The notes under the pieces were generated by a model. That model searched no databases. It was not told the origin of the DNA and saw only the letters and a program-made list of their open reading frames with translations. Positions 55,186 through 63,543 of a DNA stretch of 64,000 bases are shown here, piece by piece (positions within the stretch are counted from its first letter, which is position 1; every line of letters begins with the position of its first letter). The position numbers and the translations under genes are program-made. Origin of the DNA: CAWVSB01 sp046710535 (lineage in GTDB: Bacteria; Pseudomonadota; Gammaproteobacteria; Pseudomonadales; CAWVSB01); contig JBKEHH010000003.1 in the NCBI GenBank assembly GCA_046710535.1, forward strand, positions 186,001 to 250,000, in the 5' to 3' direction.

Positions 55186-56421
55186 CTATAAACCCGTTGC
55201 TTGGCGGATAATCGTATTTTTAACAGCAGGAATTTTACCCAGTAAGCGCAACCCTTCGTTGCGCAGCCAGCGCACTGGTAGTTCGGGGCGTTCAAATAAA
55301 CGCTTAAATCCATCCATTGCGGCCATCATGGCTAAGTTATCCGCCATCCGGCGACGCTGATAGCGGCGCAGTATTGTCTCATCGCCAACCGCTAAACCAC
55401 GCTTGGCCCCGCGGATAATTTCTTCAGCCAGCACTTGCACATCTTGTAAGCCTAAATTAATACCTTGCCCCGCTAGCGGGTGAATACTATGTGCCGCGTC
55501 ACCCACTAACACTAAGCCAGGTTTAAAATATTGCTTCGCGTGGCGCTGACGCAACGGGAAGCTAAAGCGCTTACTGACCGCAGTAATTTCACCAAGCCTA
55601 TACTCAAATGCTTTTCCTAACGCACTGCGAAACTCGTCGTCAGTTAACGCCGACAGCTCATCTGCATAGTTAAGTTCAGCTGACCAAACTATAGAGCAAT
55701 AGTGTTTGCCATTATCAGCGTCGGTTAGCGGCAGCAACGCCAACGGCCCCTGCGGTAAAAAGCGCTGCCAAGCCGTATGCTGATGATGCCCCTCGCATTC
55801 AACTGTGGCCACAATAGCCTTGTGGTTGTAATCCCACTCGCGGGTTTCAAACCCGGCTAAGGTTCTAATAATCGACAAGGCCCCATCGGCAGCCACCACC
55901 AACGATGCCTGCATCGTTGAGCCATCTTCTAGCACCAAGCTATATGCCGCTTCACCAATAGCGACATCTGTTGTCGTTATTTCTATTAGGTCACTTACTT
56001 TGGTATTACTAAACACATCAATTGGCAGTGCGCTAAGACGCTGCAACAAACACCAATTAGTTATTCGGTTTTCAACAATATGCCCTAACCGCGGCTGCTG
56101 CACCTCACCGGCATCAAATTCTATTTCGCCGGTACCCTGAGCATCCCACACTGTCATATGGCTGTATGGACTAACAGAAATCCTCTGCATCGAGTCCCAT
56201 ACATCAATTTGCTGTAAAAACTCTCTTGAGGCTTCGGTCAAGGCACTAACCCGAGGATCAAACTCACCCACTTTACTAGCCGCTAACGGTGCTGCTGCCG
56301 GCAGGTTGCTGCCTTCAAGCAACGCTATTTTCAAACCACTCTCACCTAAAGCACATGCCAGAGCACTACCTGACAAGCCGGCGCCAACAATAACAACATC
56401 ATATTGTTTGGTATTTACCAC
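55186..56421 (-). CDS. ubiI: UbiI/VisC-type ubiquinone biosynthesis FAD hydroxylase
   Basis: FAD monooxygenase of the UbiH/UbiI/UbiF family that hydroxylates the ubiquinone ring, 411 aa. The dinucleotide-binding motif VVIVGAGLSGSALACALGESGLKIALLE is at about residues 9-36, DG motif LVVAADGALSIIRTLAG near 175-190 and GDAAHSIHPLAGQGINLGLQDV near 310-330, all canonical. The order pepP-ubiH-ubiI points to UbiI (C5 hydroxylase) rather than UbiF. Its start overlaps the ubiH end by seven bases. Confidence 0.9.
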   Translation of the reverse strand: MVNTKQYDVVIVGAGLSGSALACALGESGLKIALLEGSNLPAAAPLAASKVGEFDPRVSALTEASREFLQQIDVWDSMQRISVSPYSHMTVWDAQGTGEIEFDAGEVQQPRLGHIVENRITNWCLLQRLSALPIDVFSNTKVSDLIEITTTDVAIGEAAYSLVLEDGSTMQASLVVAADGALSIIRTLAGFETREWDYNHKAIVATVECEGHHQHTAWQRFLPQGPLALLPLTDADNGKHYCSIVWSAELNYADELSALTDDEFRSALGKAFEYRLGEITAVSKRFSFPLRQRHAKQYFKPGLVLVGDAAHSIHPLAGQGINLGLQDVQVLAEEIIRGAKRGLAVGDETILRRYQRRRMADNLAMMAAMDGFKRLFERPELPVRWLRNEGLRLLGKIPAVKNTIIRQATGL

Positions 56422-57650
56422 TTAATCCGAGCTCCCACCAAACCAGCTGTTTCTTTAACAAACTTAGATTTCAGCGACGGCACCACATCTAATGCGCTAA
56501 GACCAAAATCTCTCAACGCCGCAAACACCATTTGGTCAGCCATAAATACCTCGCCCACCTTGTCACTAAATACAGTTGTTTTACGCTGGTCCCACGCTTG
56601 ATTTTCTCTATATTGCTCTAGCAGACGCAAGCTACCTAAATCATCACCAGCGCCTTTAGCGTTGCAAACAAGGTCACATAATCCGTTAATATCACGCAGT
56701 GCCAGATTAAAACCTTGCCCGGCAACCGGATGTAAAAAGTGGGCCGCATTACCCATTACCACAACACCGCGTCGCACTTGCTCGCACGCTTCTATTAACT
56801 TAAGCGGGTAACTTGCGCGCTCGCCCACTCGTTGTAATTTCCCCAACCGATAACCGAACCGCTCTTGCAAGCGCAATAAAAAGTCCTCATCGGGTAAATT
56901 GATAATTTCTTCCGCCAGCTCGCAAGGCATAGTCCATACCAATGCACTGCGGTTATGCCCTTGACTAGCAGCCAGCGGCAACATGGCCAGCGGGCCGGTA
57001 TCAGTAAACCGTTCGTAGGCTAATCCAAGGTGTGGTTTGGCGGTCGCAATATTGGCAATAATTGCGCTATGGCGGTAATCATTTTCACTGTATTGAATAC
57101 CTATCGATTGCGCTAAGGCTGAAGGTGCACCATCGGCAATAACCAACAAACTACAGCCGATTTTTTCATCAATGTCGTTCTGGCGAATAGTGGCAAGCGG
57201 TTTTTCGCCAGCAGTATCAACCGCGCTAACTTTAGCAGGGCTGCGCCAATCGATACAAGCATGACTTTGCACTGCTGCCAATAACACTTTGCCTAGCCAC
57301 TGGTTCTCGACCACATAACCTAAGGCTGGTAAATTTTCTTGCTCCGCATTCATCAAAGTTGAACCTAAGCGGCCTTTATTCGACACATGAATTTGATTAA
57401 TTCTTTGCAGATGTTCGCTAAGATGCTGCCACACGCCCATCGCTTCAATAATTGCTTTGCTGCCAGCAGACAGCGCTGTTGAGCGCGCATCAAAACTTGG
57501 CTGGTAAGAAGGTTTAGATGTATCTTCCGGCAGCGGAAAGCCTTCTACCACCAACAACGATATTGCGCCGCTACTCGCTTCGGCTAAAGCGCAGGCAAGA
57601 CTAGCCCCCACCATTCCACCGCCTGCTATGACAACATCATATTGCTGCAT
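56415..57650 (-). CDS. ubiH: 2-octaprenyl-6-methoxyphenyl hydroxylase UbiH
   Basis: Second paralogous FAD hydroxylase of ubiquinone synthesis, 411 aa. The N-terminal VVIAGGGMVGASLACALAEAS, the DG motif LLVIADGAPSALAQSIG and GNAAHFLHPVAGQGFNLALRDI are all present; in the last motif the usual GDA is GNA, a known variation in UbiH. It follows pepP by one base and overlaps ubiI, and the gene order pepP-ubiH-ubiI is shared with E. coli and Pseudomonas. Confidence 0.92.
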   Translation of the reverse strand: MQQYDVVIAGGGMVGASLACALAEASSGAISLLVVEGFPLPEDTSKPSYQPSFDARSTALSAGSKAIIEAMGVWQHLSEHLQRINQIHVSNKGRLGSTLMNAEQENLPALGYVVENQWLGKVLLAAVQSHACIDWRSPAKVSAVDTAGEKPLATIRQNDIDEKIGCSLLVIADGAPSALAQSIGIQYSENDYRHSAIIANIATAKPHLGLAYERFTDTGPLAMLPLAASQGHNRSALVWTMPCELAEEIINLPDEDFLLRLQERFGYRLGKLQRVGERASYPLKLIEACEQVRRGVVVMGNAAHFLHPVAGQGFNLALRDINGLCDLVCNAKGAGDDLGSLRLLEQYRENQAWDQRKTTVFSDKVGEVFMADQMVFAALRDFGLSALDVVPSLKSKFVKETAGLVGARIKW

Positions 57651-57651
57651 T

Positions 57652-58965
57652 TTAATCAGCCATCAGTGCTTCAATTCCATCAATTGTTTTCGGCACACCA
57701 GCAGTTAACACCTCACAACCTGTTTTAGTTACCGCCACATCGTCTTCAATTCGAATACCAATACCACGCCATTTTTCATCAACGTTTTTGTTCTCCGGCG
57801 CCACATAAATACCGGGCTCAACAGTCAACACCATGCCCGCTTCTAGTTCGCGCCAGCAGTCACCAACTTTATAATCGCCAACATCATGCACATCCATCCC
57901 CAACCAATGGCCAGCGCGGTGCATGTAAAAATCTTTATAGGCTTCGGTCGCAATCAATTCTTTTACGTCACCGTTAAGCAAGCCCAAATCGACCAAGCCC
58001 TGGGTAATAACCGCTACTGTTACATCGTGGGGTACATTCCACCCCACCCCCGCTTTAATAGCCGCTATTGCCGCAATTTGTGAATCCAACACTACTTGAT
58101 ATAAAGCCCTTTGCGCTGGTGTATATTTACCATTAGCCGGAAAGGTGCGGGTAATATCAGCCGCATAAAAATCCAACTCGCAACCCGCATCAATCAACAC
58201 CAAATCGCCATCTTTTATTTTTGACGTGTTTTGAGTGTAATGCAAAATGCAGCCATTTTTACCGGCACCTACTATCGAGGTATAAGCTGCAGCGCGAGAA
58301 CCCGCCGCCATAAACTCATGAGTAATCTCAGCTTCAAGTTGATACTCAAACATGTTTGGCTGGCAGTATTTCATTGCTCGCACATGAGCACGGGCCGAAA
58401 TTTCACCCGCTTTACGCATAATGTCTAATTCGTTTTTACTTTTTATGACCCGCAATTCATGCAGCAAGTGGTCTAAGTCGACAAATTCTCCTGGCGGCTG
58501 CGCACCACTGCGCACCTTAGAGCGAATCACGTTCACCCACTCCATCACTTGACGATCAAACTCAGGCATCCGCCCCATCGCATAGTTAACTCGCCCTCGG
58601 CCTTCTATTAAGCCTGGCAATATCTCATCTATATCACTTATTGGAAAAGCGTCGTCGGCATCGAATTTTTCTATCGCGCCTTCCGGACCCGCTAGATAAC
58701 CGGTCCACAATTCCTTAGCCGGGTCACGCTCTTGGCAAAACAACACATACTCACCATGTTCGCGGCCCGGCAATAACACCAGCACCGCATCAGGCTCATC
58801 AAAACCAGTTAAGTAATAAAAATCACTGTCTTGGCGAAAGGCAAACTCTGAATCACGATTTCTTATTAACTGCTGGGCAGCAGGAATAATCGCGATACTG
58901 TCATGTTCCATTAACGCCATCAGTTCTTTTCGGCGCTTGGCAAATTCTTGTCGTTTTATAGTCAT
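57652..58965 (-). CDS. pepP: Xaa-Pro aminopeptidase P (PepP)
   Basis: Dinuclear metal peptidase that removes N-terminal residues preceding proline; 437 aa, close to E. coli PepP. The creatinase N-domain begins EFAKRRKELMALM; the metal ligands lie in LVLIDAGCELDFYAADITRTFP (two Asp), HRAGHWLGMDVHDVG (His), VLTVEPGIYV (Glu) and IRIEDDV (Glu). Start ATG at 58963-58965. It follows ygfB by 14 bases and precedes ubiH by one. Confidence 0.96.
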   Translation of the reverse strand: MTIKRQEFAKRRKELMALMEHDSIAIIPAAQQLIRNRDSEFAFRQDSDFYYLTGFDEPDAVLVLLPGREHGEYVLFCQERDPAKELWTGYLAGPEGAIEKFDADDAFPISDIDEILPGLIEGRGRVNYAMGRMPEFDRQVMEWVNVIRSKVRSGAQPPGEFVDLDHLLHELRVIKSKNELDIMRKAGEISARAHVRAMKYCQPNMFEYQLEAEITHEFMAAGSRAAAYTSIVGAGKNGCILHYTQNTSKIKDGDLVLIDAGCELDFYAADITRTFPANGKYTPAQRALYQVVLDSQIAAIAAIKAGVGWNVPHDVTVAVITQGLVDLGLLNGDVKELIATEAYKDFYMHRAGHWLGMDVHDVGDYKVGDCWRELEAGMVLTVEPGIYVAPENKNVDEKWRGIGIRIEDDVAVTKTGCEVLTAGVPKTIDGIEALMAD

Positions 58966-58979
58966 AGCTTTTTACCAAA

Positions 58980-59594
58980 TCAGTGAACGCTGTCATTAGC
59001 GGGGGGATAAGGTGCACCGGTTGCCGGATCTAACTCCCGCGGTGGTGGCGGGTTTAAATCCAACCAAACTTGAATAGCACCCAGACGCACATATTCAAGT
59101 AGCTCCAAATAATCTTGTTCTTGCTGTTCAGCGTCGTCTTCATCAACCATCACTTGCGCAATACTGGCAAGGTCGGTTAATACTTCACGGCTTTCTTCAC
59201 TTAAATCTTTCCAGCCTTGCTGAGTATTGCCAGCCAGTGCAAAGCCTGTCAGAAAACCTTGGCACCATTGGCCCAAACCTTCAACTCTCTCTAGCATCGA
59301 GGCCTGCTCATCGGGTACCAACAATTCCAAACCAAAACCTTCCACACTAAATTGCTGCGTAACAACTCCAACTAGCGCACACAATTCATCGGCTATAGGG
59401 GTGCCCGGCTGAATATTCACTTCTAGCAATTGCGAGCAAATTGCCAACCATTGATTAGGCTTAGGCGTGCCATTACCGGCAATCAGCCCGCTGAGCTGGC
59501 CATGCAGCTCAGCCGGTCTAGCTTCTGCTTCTAAGCTTAAAAACCAATCATCTACGTCATCATATTCAGGCAGCGCAGGTAAAGAATCTGTCAT
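58980..59594 (-). CDS. ygfB: YgfB family protein (UPF0149)
   Basis: All-helical protein of the UPF0149/YecA family, 204 aa, slightly longer than usual because of a proline-rich tail (NPPPPRELDPATGAPYP). The SGLIAGN and GLGQWCQGFLTGFALAG segments are characteristic. In Pseudomonas the protein influences ampDh3 expression, but its role in most bacteria is unclear. First gene of the minus-strand ygfB-pepP-ubiH-ubiI run; it diverges from the zapA operon. Confidence 0.92.
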   Translation of the reverse strand: MTDSLPALPEYDDVDDWFLSLEAEARPAELHGQLSGLIAGNGTPKPNQWLAICSQLLEVNIQPGTPIADELCALVGVVTQQFSVEGFGLELLVPDEQASMLERVEGLGQWCQGFLTGFALAGNTQQGWKDLSEESREVLTDLASIAQVMVDEDDAEQQEQDYLELLEYVRLGAIQVWLDLNPPPPRELDPATGAPYPPANDSVH

Positions 59595-59699
59595 AATTTT
59601 CTCTTACCAGCACATTAAAGCACTTAGTTTATCAGGTTTATCCGCTAGAGATATCGCAAAGAGTACAGGGTTATACTAATTTTCTAGTCAATCAGATTA

Positions 59700-59728
59700 T
59701 TGACCCTTATGGCTGTGACAACTATAGT
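59700..59728 (+). promoter_or_regulatory. Sigma-70 promoter of the TIGR02449-zapA-6S region
   Basis: TTGACC, a 17-base spacer and TATAGT. Transcription would start near 59735, about 28 bases before the TIGR02449 start codon. The match to consensus is good. Confidence 0.6.
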
Positions 59729-59762
59729 TAGTGACAGTAATTAATCAGACCTGCGATACAGT

Positions 59763-59972
59763 ATGGAAAACGCCAAATTTATTGAACTTGAAGGCAAAAT
59801 CGACGCACTGATAGAAGTGTGCGATGGCCTGCACCGCGAAAACGAAATGCTTAAATCTACCCAATCTACTTGGCAGCGAGAACGCGCCCAATTGCGCGAA
59901 AAAAATGAGCAAGCCAGAACGCGGGTAGAAGCAATGATCGCTAGACTGAAGTCGTTGGAGAAAGAAGTATGA
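59763..59972 (+). CDS. TIGR02449 family small coiled-coil protein
   Basis: A 69-aa protein predicted to be one coiled coil (residues about 5-68: IELEGKIDALIEVCDGLHRENEMLKST onward). TIGR02449 members are nearly always encoded just before zapA in gammaproteobacteria, and a division or Z-ring role is suspected by association only. Its TGA overlaps the zapA start by four bases. Confidence 0.88.
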   Translation: MENAKFIELEGKIDALIEVCDGLHRENEMLKSTQSTWQRERAQLREKNEQARTRVEAMIARLKSLEKEV

Positions 59973-60283
59973 GCAGCGACGATAAAAAAACAGTTAATGT
60001 CACTATCCTCGATAAACCTTACCACGTTGCTCTGCCCTCAGGTGAGCACGTTGCACTTACCGCATCGGCCCGTTACTTAGATGAGCACATGCGTGCCATT
60101 CGCAAAGGTGGCAAAGTTGTGGGCTTAGAACGCATAGCTGTAATGGCCGCGCTTAACATTACCAACGACCTACTAAAGCAAGACGTAGAACAAGAAGCGA
60201 ACAATCGCTACAACGATCACAGCATAAACCGTCTTGGTAGCAAAGTTGACGAAGCGATTGCTCGTTTTCAATCAGACAGCTAA
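59969..60283 (+). CDS. zapA: Cell division protein ZapA
   Basis: Cytoplasmic FtsZ-associated protein that bundles protofilaments, 104 aa. The N-terminal beta strands VNVTILDKPYHVAL and the LTASARYLDEHMRAIR helix match ZapA, ending in a coiled-coil (EAIARF). It is coupled to the TIGR02449 gene and followed by 6S RNA and fau, the classic E. coli order. Confidence 0.93.
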   Translation: MSSDDKKTVNVTILDKPYHVALPSGEHVALTASARYLDEHMRAIRKGGKVVGLERIAVMAALNITNDLLKQDVEQEANNRYNDHSINRLGSKVDEAIARFQSDS

Positions 60284-60314
60284 TAAATCCTACCGCTACA
60301 GTCCTCCGCTAGGC

Positions 60315-60320
60315 TATAAT
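60315..60320 (+). promoter_or_regulatory. -10 box of the 6S RNA promoter
   Basis: Perfect TATAAT, six bases before the inferred 5' end of 6S RNA. A good -35 box at the right spacing was not seen. Confidence 0.5.
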
Positions 60321-60326
60321 ATTTCT

Positions 60327-60501
60327 ATTCCCTGGGATACTCGCCAGCACAACAGTCCCTGAGCCGATAAGTAATACCTCGGCAATTTTTCGCTGATGTT
60401 GGTGTGCATGTCCGCAAGTCGGAAAGCCTAACGCATCACAAAGATCGCCACCTTGAACATTCGGTTCGAGGCAAATATTGCAGCGGTATTTTGGGGAATC
60501 C
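60327..60501 (+). ncRNA. ssrS: 6S RNA
   Basis: About 175 bases between zapA and fau, the conserved location of ssrS. The ends pair (ATTCCC near 60327 with GGGGAAT at 60493-60499) and the interior matches the E. coli RNA in several places: CAGTCCCTGAGCCGATA near the 5' side, GTGTGCATGTCCG, CGGAAAGCCT and CACCTTGAACATTCGGTTCGAGG near the 3' side. 6S RNA mimics an open promoter and sequesters sigma-70 holoenzyme in stationary phase. The exact ends are inferred from the terminal stem. Confidence 0.88.
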
Positions 60502-60521
60502 TTATTTAACAGGTACAAGTT

Positions 60522-61076
60522 ATGGTGCAACGCAACCAGCTCCGACAAGACCTAAGACTGACGCGTAAAAACCTCAGCTCCGAGCAGCAACTAGCCGCAG
60601 CGGATTCAGTAGCAAGCAATATTAATTCAATCCCGGAGTTTCAACATGCCAACAGTATTGGCGGCTATATTGTTAATGACGGCGAAATTGACCCCGCACA
60701 ATTAATACTGCAAGCCTGGAAAAACAATAAAGCTATTTATTTGCCCAAAATAAAAACTAATAACGACATGGTATTTGTGCGTTATGAGCAAAACAGTACA
60801 CTAGAAAAAAATCAATACGGTATTGCCGAACCAAGCTCCAGCGATGTAGCAGAAACATTAGACGTGGTGTTAGTCCCACTCGTAGGGTTTGACAAAAGTG
60901 GCAATCGGCTCGGCATGGGCGGTGGCTATTACGACCGCTATTTAGCCCACTGCCAGCAACACACTTATTTAATAGGCCTAGCGCACCACTGCCAACAAGT
61001 GACACAACTAGAAATTAAAAGCTGGGACATACCACTAAATTTGATTGTCACCGACAATCAAATCATTAACTGTTAG
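60522..61076 (+). CDS. fau: 5-formyltetrahydrofolate cyclo-ligase
   Basis: ATP-dependent conversion of 5-formyl-THF to 5,10-methenyl-THF, 184 aa (YgfA in E. coli). The N-terminal RNQLRQDLRLTRKNLSSEQQ, IYLPKIK, and the GFDKSGNRLGMGGGYYDRYL phosphate/substrate-binding stretch (about residues 124-143) are diagnostic. It lies 20 bases after 6S RNA, and its last four bases overlap the convergent ilvA end. It adds to the folate genes folA and thyA of this window. Confidence 0.95.
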   Translation: MVQRNQLRQDLRLTRKNLSSEQQLAAADSVASNINSIPEFQHANSIGGYIVNDGEIDPAQLILQAWKNNKAIYLPKIKTNNDMVFVRYEQNSTLEKNQYGIAEPSSSDVAETLDVVLVPLVGFDKSGNRLGMGGGYYDRYLAHCQQHTYLIGLAHHCQQVTQLEIKSWDIPLNLIVTDNQIINC

Positions 61077-62587
61077 CCCAAAAACAATTTATACGCTGGG
61101 TTATCTGTCTCATCCCAATACTTATAATTCAATGCTTTAAAGTCTGCCTCAACTTTTTTACGCTCACCCTTAGGAACTTGCAGGCCAACTAACACCCGTC
61201 CATAAGCGGCTCCATGGTTGCGATAGTGAAACATCGAAATATTCCGACTCTGCCCCAGCGATGTTAAGAAATTCATTAACGCACCCGGGCGCTCTGGAAA
61301 TTCAAAACGATACACTAGCTCATCTTTAACATCTGGCGCATGCCCGCCAACCATATAACGCACATGCAGCTTAGCTAACTCGTCTTCGGTTAAGTCGAGC
61401 ACTTGATAGCCTTTATCTATCAGCTTAGTAACCAGCTCTTGCCTATCTTTGCCGCCGCTGGCAACTTGTACGCCAACAAAAATTTGTGCCCCATCGTCAT
61501 TGGCATAGCGATAATTAAATTCAGTGACCATACGCTTACCAATGGCCGCACAAAACTTTTTAAACGCACCAGGCTTTTCCGGAACAGTTACCGCCAGTAC
61601 AGCTTCGCGCTGCTCGCCTACTTCGGTGCGCTCAGCAATATAACGCAGCCGATCAAAATTAATATTAGCCCCGCTATGTATTGCCACTAAGGTTTGTCCC
61701 GTGGCGCCCGTTCCAGCAATATATTTTTTTAAGCCAGCAAGCGACAATGCGCCGGCGGGCTCTGCAATAGACCGAGTGTCGTCGAAAATATCTTTTACTG
61801 CCGCACACATCTCGTCGCTATTAGCCGTAATTACGCCGTCAATAGAGTCTTTAATCACACTGAATGTTTCTTTACCAATTTGTTTTACCGCCACCCCATC
61901 AGCAAAGATTCCAACCTCAGGTAATATTACTCGGCGCTTACTGTCCATCGCCGCTTTAAGGCAAGCCGCATCTTCTGGCTCCACCCCAAACACCTTAACT
62001 TCTGGGCGCACATGCTTAATGTAAGCGACAATACCCGCTAACAAACCGCCACCACCAACAGGTACAAAAACCGCATCTATAGGGCCGGGATGCTGCTTAA
62101 GAATTTCCATGCCAATAGTGCCCTGGCCTGCAATTACCAACGGGTCGTCATAAGGATGTACATATACCATGCCTTTTTCTTCAACTAGCTTCGCTGCATG
62201 GGCTGCCGCATCATCATAACTATCGCCAATCAAAATAATTTTAGCGCCATGGTTTCGCACCGCATCCACTTTTATACTGGGCGTGGTTTTGGGCATTACA
62301 ATCGTCGCCTTAATGCCCAGCACTTTAGCTGACAAAGCCACGCCTTGCGCATGATTACCCGCCGAGGCGGCAATAATGCCTTTGGCTTTTTGTTCGTCAC
62401 TAAGCTTTGAAATTTTGTTATACGCACCGCGCAGCTTAAACGAAAACACCGACTGCAAGTCTTCCCGCTTCAACAGCACTTTATTGTTAAGCCGCGCCGA
62501 CAACATGGGCGCGAAATCTAATGGCGACTCAATCGCAACGTCATAAACATTGGTATCAAGTATTTCATTTATGTAGTTCTTTGGCAT
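61073..62587 (-). CDS. ilvA: Threonine ammonia-lyase (biosynthetic)
   Basis: PLP enzyme converting threonine to 2-oxobutanoate, first step to isoleucine. From the ATG at 62585-62587 it is 504 aa; the frame is open to 62641. PLP-binding SFKLRGAYNKI (near residue 45), GNHAQGVA, GGGGLLAG and SGANINFDRLRY are present, and two C-terminal ACT-like regulatory domains (TVPEKPGAFKKFCAAIG and EFPERPGALMNFLTSLG) that sense isoleucine and valine. It diverges from rpiA; the gene partner ilvE lies at 30 kb. Confidence 0.96.
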   Translation of the reverse strand: MPKNYINEILDTNVYDVAIESPLDFAPMLSARLNNKVLLKREDLQSVFSFKLRGAYNKISKLSDEQKAKGIIAASAGNHAQGVALSAKVLGIKATIVMPKTTPSIKVDAVRNHGAKIILIGDSYDDAAAHAAKLVEEKGMVYVHPYDDPLVIAGQGTIGMEILKQHPGPIDAVFVPVGGGGLLAGIVAYIKHVRPEVKVFGVEPEDAACLKAAMDSKRRVILPEVGIFADGVAVKQIGKETFSVIKDSIDGVITANSDEMCAAVKDIFDDTRSIAEPAGALSLAGLKKYIAGTGATGQTLVAIHSGANINFDRLRYIAERTEVGEQREAVLAVTVPEKPGAFKKFCAAIGKRMVTEFNYRYANDDGAQIFVGVQVASGGKDRQELVTKLIDKGYQVLDLTEDELAKLHVRYMVGGHAPDVKDELVYRFEFPERPGALMNFLTSLGQSRNISMFHYRNHGAAYGRVLVGLQVPKGERKKVEADFKALNYKYWDETDNPAYKLFLG

Positions 62588-62644
62588 AATCTGCTCAGTA
62601 AATAAATTCGATAACGGTCGATAGGTTTTAGTGGCTTTCAATAA

Positions 62645-62658
62645 AAATAGCGCTATTT
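62645..62658. repeat. Perfect 14-base palindrome upstream of ilvA
   Basis: AAATAGC-GCTATTT in the ilvA-rpiA intergenic region, about 58 bases upstream of the preferred ilvA start. It could be an operator; no regulator was matched. Confidence 0.35.
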
Positions 62659-62682
62659 GCTAAGTCTGCCATGTTAAACAAC

Positions 62683-62710
62683 TTAACTCTTCCCCACCAG
62701 ATGCTATGCT
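62683..62710 (+). promoter_or_regulatory. Candidate rpiA promoter
   Basis: TTAACT, a 16-base spacer, and TATGCT; transcription would start near 62717, 23 bases before the rpiA start. Confidence 0.4.
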
Positions 62711-62739
62711 AGTGTTTTTCAGCCAAACAGAGAATATTC

Positions 62740-63414
62740 ATGACTCAAGACGAACTTAAGCAAGCAGTGGCTCTAGCTGCCTTGGAATACATAAAACCGC
62801 ACCTTGAGTCAGATATGATTATTGGCATTGGCACTGGCTCAACTGCTAATATGTTTATCGACCAACTGGCCACGGTAAAAACTCAATTTGAAGGCACCGT
62901 TGCTAGCTCAGAAGCGTCTGCCCAACGGCTACGTAATCACGGCATCGCCGTATATGATTTAAACGCTGTCGACGGCATTGATTTTTACATTGACGGCGCC
63001 GATGAAGCAGATCATCAGCTTAATTTAATCAAAGGTGGCGGCGCTGCACTTACTCGCGAAAAAATTGTCGCCGCCGTTGCAGAAAAATTTATCTGCATTG
63101 CCGATGACAGCAAACTGGTTAGCGTTTTAGGTAAATTTCCGCTACCCGTTGAAGTAATCCCTATGGCGCGCAGCCATGTTGGCCGCGAAATCGTCAAGCT
63201 GGGCGGCGACCCAGTTTATAGAAAAGGCGTTATAACCGACAACGGCAATATTATTATTGATATCCATGACCTTGCCATCGCTACGCCCTTCGAGACTGAG
63301 TATGCCATTAACAACATTGTTGGCGTTGTCACCAATGGCTTATTTGCCGCCCGCTCAGCCGATGTATTTTTAATGGGCACCCAAGACGGTGTTAAAGAGC
63401 TAACCGCTAGTTAA
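62740..63414 (+). CDS. rpiA: Ribose-5-phosphate isomerase A
   Basis: Interconverts ribose-5-phosphate and ribulose-5-phosphate in the pentose phosphate pathway. At 224 aa it is near the E. coli length of 219. Motifs: IGIGTGSTANMFID (residues 28-41), DGIDFYIDGADEAD with the catalytic Asp, LIKGGGAALTREKIVA with the catalytic Glu and Lys, and the DDSKLV segment. The start is ATG at 62740. It diverges from ilvA, as in Pseudomonas. Confidence 0.96.
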   Translation: MTQDELKQAVALAALEYIKPHLESDMIIGIGTGSTANMFIDQLATVKTQFEGTVASSEASAQRLRNHGIAVYDLNAVDGIDFYIDGADEADHQLNLIKGGGAALTREKIVAAVAEKFICIADDSKLVSVLGKFPLPVEVIPMARSHVGREIVKLGGDPVYRKGVITDNGNIIIDIHDLAIATPFETEYAINNIVGVVTNGLFAARSADVFLMGTQDGVKELTAS

Positions 63415-63543
63415 CACCCACCAAGATGGCAACTAGCTCACAGTTATACTAAAAACATTTTAGCAAACCATTGCGGTTTATACGCATTGTTAGTATCGAC
63501 TGGCGGACTTAGCATTTGTATTAATCCCAACGAAAGCCGCGCC

